DNA from: Atopsyche davidsoni
Taxonomy: Eukaryota > Arthropoda > Insecta > Trichoptera > Hydrobiosidae
DNA length: 64,000 bases
Direction: 5' to 3'
Assembly: GCA_022113835.1 (NCBI GenBank)
Contig: JAILWY010000021.1
Location: 11,408,001 to 11,472,000, forward strand
The notes under the pieces: model-generated
What the model was told of the DNA's origin: nothing
Database searches by the model: none
What the model saw: only the letters and a program-made list of their open reading frames with translations
Made by a program: the position numbers and the translations under genes
In this document: one piece after another, positions 59,980 to 64,000 of the stretch
Layout: every line of letters starts with the position of its first letter
How positions within the stretch are numbered: the stretch's first letter is position 1

Positions 59980-60022
59980 GAGTTTTGTGCCTTTATTGTC
60001 TAACAATAAAGGCACAAAACTC
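59980..60022. repeat. Perfect 20-bp-arm hairpin near transposon right end
   Basis: GAGTTTTGTGCCTTTATTGT (59980-59999) pairs exactly with its complement at 60003-60022 across a 3-nt loop (CTA). It lies about 110 bp from the right terminus. It may be a sub-terminal structure of the transposon or a separate tiny fold-back insertion. Confidence 0.85.
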
Positions 60023-60139
60023 AAAATTCCACACTGATAAAAAATATTTTTTAATTCCTTCAAATGTAAGCATTGAAATATATCGAAACAAGAAACTTAT
60101 GACTTAGAGCTCTTTCATAATTATGGGCACGTATATTTA

Positions 60140-60695
60140 TATTTAATATTTGATAAAATATTTAACTTGAAGCTTTACGTGGAAAAAATATAAAATGTAA
60201 TGCCTACATCATTTATATTGCAAGTGGAGTCGCGACACGACACAAAGGCTGCATTGAGCTCCTTTCGAACATATTGCCCCAGCCAATAGAATCTGACCCG
60301 TCCCTTATATAGACGTGAGGATTCTTAAAGCTCGTTCCCCCTGGGGTGCCACAACCGGCCATGCACTGAAGATGATATCTCCGTCGTTATGGGGCGCGAG
60401 CATCTGATATCCCTGATGTCGGTTACCATGGCATCGCGGGGTGAGTGCACTCGCCAAATCTATAAAAAAAACAGGGGAGCATGAATTGTCGCATAATTTT
60501 TAATGAAATGCTTTTTTCTTTACAAATGACGTACTTATTATTTGATCATTTTTTTCTACTGCTACTTGTTTTGCGCGGGATTTTTCCGATTACTGAACCA
60601 CATTGCTGCCAATACGCGAGGGCTGAGGGGCGGCTCGAGATGATAATAATTAAAAGAAAAAAATTATAACCATTAGCATGACTAACAAATATTTT
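60140..60695. other. Mixed-composition stretch, no gene recognised
   Basis: About 60220-60470 is close to balanced GC. The 62-codon frame at 60481-60669 lacks a recognisable domain. Confidence 0.35.
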
Positions 60696-60700
60696 ACTGT

Positions 60701-60967
60701 TATAATGATAAAAGTACCTTTGTATTTTGCCTTCACATTGAGTTTATTATTTTTTTTGCATTACTAGTCTCGACTAAATAGGCTAGGTCATCATCAGATG
60801 CATAACTAAACAGTTTAGTTATGTGTCTGATGATGACCTGGTCTATTTGGTCGAAACTAGTAATGCAAAAAATTTAATGAACTCAAAGTGAAAACAAAAT
60901 ACATAGATACTTTTATCATTATAATAATGGATCTTCACCAAGCAAATGCCTTGTCCCTCAACAATAT
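60701..60967. mobile_element. Fold-back element with hammerhead pair, inverse orientation
   Basis: Same family as 36.5 and 56.6 kb but reversed: the conserved end appears at the right as CCTTGTCCCTCAACAATAT. The outer arms TATAATGATAAAAGTACCTT and its counterpart near 60905-60923 pair, and the arms continue to the two central hammerheads. ATTTTACTGT (60691-60700) and ATTTTATGGT (60966-60975) may be a decayed target duplication. The minus-strand hammerhead (60757-60802) has a perfect stem I (TGCAT/ATGCA), CTGATGA, CTAG and TA, but GAGA instead of GAAA. Confidence 0.85.
60822..60867 (+). ncRNA. Hammerhead ribozyme, intact core
   Basis: Stem I TGTGT (60822-60826) pairs with ATGCA (60863-60867) through three Watson-Crick and two G-U pairs. 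Core CTGATGA is at 60827-60833, then one unpaired T, stem II GACC/GGTC (60835-60838 and 60849-60852) with a 10-nt loop, and GAAA at 60853-60856. Palindromic stem III CTAG is at 60857-60860 and UA at 60861-60862, with cleavage expected after 60862. All catalytic bases are present. As in the 56.7-kb copy, the loop-free stem III favours action as a dimer. Confidence 0.8.
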
Positions 60968-61234
60968 TTTATGGTTTTTTTTTGTAGGTTAGATATTTTC
61001 TCAAAATTGCATGCTTTTCCAATTACTTGTGCCAGATGGTCAGGCTATTACACGAGAAACTATAAACATCATTAATATATTAAAATAAAAATGTATTATA
61101 ATAAAAAATATTACATTTCCAACCATCCCATTTTATTTATTACACAACTTTATTGATAATAATTAATTTTAAAAATATCTATATTGAAGATATTCCGCGG
61201 CAGAATTAATAAATTTATAGTTCACCGTATTTAA

Positions 61235-61323
61235 GCAACAAATATAATAACCAAATCGCTACGATGGCTAGATTACTACCATTATTGTAATCTCCTGGTC
61301 ATTTGGATACATAAACTTGTTGC
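61235..61323. mobile_element. Small hairpin MITE, copy 2
   Basis: GCAACAAATATAATAACCAAAT at the left is the imperfect complement of the right end ATTTGGATACATAAACTTGTTGC. GATTAC and GTAATC pair inside. It shares the outer sequence CAACAAATAT with the 54.0-kb copy. Confidence 0.55.
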
Positions 61324-61539
61324 AAATTATATATATTTGTGATTTACATTTAAGGAAGGAGAAATTTTGATCTAGTACTTTTGCCAGGCATATAACTCAA
61401 CCCAAAAATCTTAACATGGGTATTACGTCTTAAGACAAAAGATGATTTTCAGTAGATGCAAAAATATTTTTTTTATTTTGCAGAAACATATTTAACCACT
61501 AATAGAACTATAATGATTGATACGTTGGATTGTGCTTTC

Positions 61540-61985
61540 AGCATTTTTACTTAACGAGAGACACGAACGAGAACAGAAGCGCACGTAGCGGATTTACGAC
61601 TCAAAATCACTCCCCGGGTGTCGCGCTGCAGGCGAGACGCCGAGAAGCGATGCGGTGAGATATAAATCTACCCTATGATGGGTAATGGAGTGCCTGGCGT
61701 CAAATTTAAAGGGTGTGATTGTACGATCAACCAAATTTATTACTAGCGATAATTTGTAACGTTTGATCTGTAAGCTGTCGATTTACATAATTTCCAGAAC
61801 TCCTAAAAACGTCCTGTAAAAAAAAAACACTTGCCTTCTTCGTCAGCAAGTGCCTGTCCTCAGAGAAAGTTGGCGAACATTTCACTGAGCATATACTCAT
61901 ACTGAACCAGTGTTCATGGTTTTCTAAGGGGAAACTAGTGTAGTGGGTCCCCTGGTCCATCTAAAAGTCTGCGTATTGCTGCTGC
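61540..61985. other. Non-coding stretch with GC patch
   Basis: About 61550-61700 is GC-rich. The 77-codon minus-strand frame (61727-61960) has no recognisable domain. Confidence 0.3.
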
Positions 61986-61986
61986 A

Positions 61987-62498
61987 TGTCCAATAAGAGT
62001 ATTGGGTGAATGTGAATAGTGACAGTTATTGCGATATTCAAGGTTTCAACTCAAAAACGTGGTTCCAACAAGACTACTGGGCTACTTGCCATACATCCAA
62101 TCAATCAATTGCAGCTGTTAACGAATTATTCCCTAATAAGGTCATTTCACGTAGAGGTAACATCAACTGGCCTCCCACAAGCCCCTACCTTAGCCCTCTT
62201 GACTATTTCGTATGGGGATACCTTAAAAGTATGGTTTATGAGAATAATCCTACGAACAAAACATCAGGTCAGAAATGGCAGCAATATCGAAGGCTATGTG
62301 TCAGCGTTTTATCAGCAATCTTTGTTCCAGATTAGAAGAGTGCCAGCAGCGTAACAGTCACCATTTGGATAACATCATCTTTTTTAAAAAAAAATCCATT
62401 TTGTTTTCTTATAATCAATTTTTAAAAAAATACTTGATTGCTAGTACTTTTTTGTTTTACTGAACTAACAAATACCCGATACTCTCTTTGGACACCCT
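61987..62498 (+). mobile_element. mariner-type non-autonomous element, copy 4
   Basis: The left end TGTCCAATAAGAGTATT and right end ATACTCTCTTTGGACACCCT are recognisable. The interior is the best copy of the transposase 3' third, split across two frames. Parts in order are FNSKTWFQQD (second catalytic aspartate), WATCHTSNQSIAAVNELFPN, VISRRGNINWPP, SPYLSPLDYFVWGYLKSMVY and a C-terminal LEECQQRNSHHLDNIIF. The spacing from the D of QQD to the D of PLD is about 42 residues, wider than in DD34D mariners. The N-terminal part is missing, as in the other copies. Confidence 0.85.
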
Positions 62499-62499
62499 A

Positions 62500-64000
62500 T
62501 ATAATCCTCTTCTTACAAAGCTATGGCGTTTAGATCTAATACTACAGAAACAAAAGCAGGAGCCCCCACAAGTCTACTACTCCATTACCGATCCTTTACA
62601 CACGCTCAGAGTACAGAATGGCAGCCATGCACGAGCAACAGAGTTACCTGAATTTACGCAATTTAAAACATATTCAACTGATGCTCTTTCGGCTGTAGTT
62701 ACGTGGAAATATATTCACGGCGGTCTGTAGTCTAAACTAAGTCCTGATTGTTTTGGGCAGCATCACAACACAGCCGGGGTGGATACACAGAATTATCAAA
62801 CCCTTAATAATCCACTTCATCCCGCGTCAGTCCGACCACATGACGGCTGTCACCGGCCCGCGACGGGAAGACCCCGACCACAGCCCTAATCGTTAGCCTT
62901 TTCCATAAATCACCATCATTACAACGTCACTCTAACGTTTTAATTATTTAAAATCTGCAAAGCAATCAATAGTTACCTGTTGGCAAAGTATTTTTAGAAA
63001 TTAGCCGCTAGGTCTATTCATAATATACCAGTTGTCCTTAATTTGTTTTTGGCACATTACTAGAATTTTTTTATCATCATGATTTTAATATAGATTTATT
63101 TATATGACACTTAATATAAATGCATTTTTATCTGATTAGGTATAATTAGGTTAAAATATGAATGAATCAACTGTCAAAGTATTTATTGAAATTGCCCGCA
63201 AGGTCAATGTATAATAGATTTAATGCCTTTTATGTGTTTTCATCGCATAAATTGCACTTTTACTATAATATGTTTTATTTACGCATAATCAAATATATTC
63301 ATTCAACAAATAATTTATAGATTATACTATGACAATAATAGATTCATATTCAACTATAATAAATAAAATACTCATATTGAAGCCTTATGCACTATCATTA
63401 AGGCTGCAAAAGATTTATATTTTACTAAGAAAAATAATATATACGCATTATAAGCTCGTTTAGTTTCATCATGTTCATAAATTATTTTTATTTAACATTG
63501 ATGATAGATACGCTTCACAAGCTGGTTTTATCAAAATTGACGAGTTTTTAAAATATTGGTGCTGAGTGAGACGCTTAGTACCTCAAATGATTTATAGCAA
63601 TTAGTACTTTAAGTAATTTACATTCTACGATGACAGATTTAAGCAAGTACATTTATTGTGTATGTGATTGTAAGTGAAAAATATTATAAATCATTCACGG
63701 CACTATATCTCTTAACACAGGTGTTAAGCAACTCGCGTTCAAGTGTCCGTTTATAATCTAAAAATAATAATGGGACGTACTTTAAATATATTAAACGAAT
63801 TTGTAAATGATAAGTCAAACATTTTAAAGACACAAGTGCCTGTCATGCTTGAATTAAAATTTATATTTGATACAAAAAAAAATAGAAACATATCAAATGA
63901 AATGTTTTTTTTTTTGTTTCATACTGTTCGTAAATCTATTTTTTTTTCTTCTCCTTAAGGAATGATTATAGACGCTATGCTCTCAAAAGTCCGTATGTAA
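62500..64000. other. Non-coding stretch to the window end
   Basis: About 62540-62900 is GC-richer; its 80-codon frame (62488-62730) has no recognisable domain. From 62920 on it is AT-rich. The frame at 63743-63958 is probably chance. Confidence 0.35.

Larger units (their letters stand above)
58738..60131 (+). mobile_element. DNA transposon of unassigned superfamily
   Basis: The left end GTGCCCATAATTATGAAAG (58739 or 58741 onward) and right end CTTTCATAATTATGGGCAC (to about 60130) are inverted repeats of at least 19 bp. TATA lies just outside both ends (58734-58737 and 60132-60135), a candidate 4-bp target duplication. A second partial copy of the terminus, AATTATGAAAATGGTCTAAG, lies inside the left end near 58873. 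The interior carries a broken transposase-like gene and, near the right end, two strong hairpins. Length is 1394 bp. Confidence 0.75.

Noticed and set aside
1..64000. CRISPR arrays, bacterial operons or an integrated virus.
   Set aside because: No regularly spaced direct repeats with spacers, no clustered long frames with ribosome-binding sites and no recognisable viral protein. The one LTR element lacks pol and env genes.

Overview
The window is AT-rich, intergenic-looking eukaryotic DNA, most likely from an arthropod and probably an insect with a repeat-heavy genome. This rests on the content: mariner, hAT, pogo-like and piggyBac-like DNA transposons, a tRNA-derived SINE family, an LTR retrotransposon primed by tRNA-Leu, a short TTAGG-like tract, and no host gene I can recognise. 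I could not assign a species. Apart from one 506-codon frame, no open frame exceeds about 160 codons, and nearly all of the short ones lack recognisable domains.

Layout. 1-7 kb: a ~185-bp tandem repeat interrupted by a fold-back tRNA-SINE, a clean SINE with a 16-bp target duplication, a mariner-type fragment and another fold-back SINE element. 10-17 kb: repeats of a 'CCGG' hammerhead-like family, several as inverted pairs and one as a 393-bp tandem duplication, plus a mariner-type deletion derivative and a hAT element with a perfect 8-bp target duplication. 25-28 kb: a pogo/Tigger-like MITE, another mariner-type derivative, a probable LINE remnant and two tandem fold-back SINE units. 30.7-33.6 kb: a complete, young, minus-strand, gag-only LTR retrotransposon with identical 375-bp LTRs and a SAP-domain protein. 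36-43 kb: a hammerhead element, a mariner (DD34D) pseudogene, a three-copy ~225-bp tandem repeat and a piggyBac-like MITE. 54-62 kb: two more hammerhead elements, a DNA transposon of unassigned superfamily with a broken DDE-like gene, small hairpin MITEs and a fourth mariner-type derivative.

The most interesting finding is a set of short fold-back elements (36.5, 56.6 and 60.7 kb) carrying head-to-head pairs of hammerhead ribozyme motifs. In two of them one copy keeps the whole catalytic core, a paired stem I, a stem II and a palindromic CUAG stem III followed by the UA cleavage dinucleotide. One is flanked by a perfect 12-bp target duplication. A second dispersed family has the same architecture with a CCGG stem III, and its core carries the paired change C3 to U and G8 to A, which would keep the 3-8 base pair. 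Hammerheads with minimal palindromic stem III are known from Penelope-like elements and retrozymes, so these are probably small non-autonomous relatives. No reverse transcriptase belonging to them is visible here.
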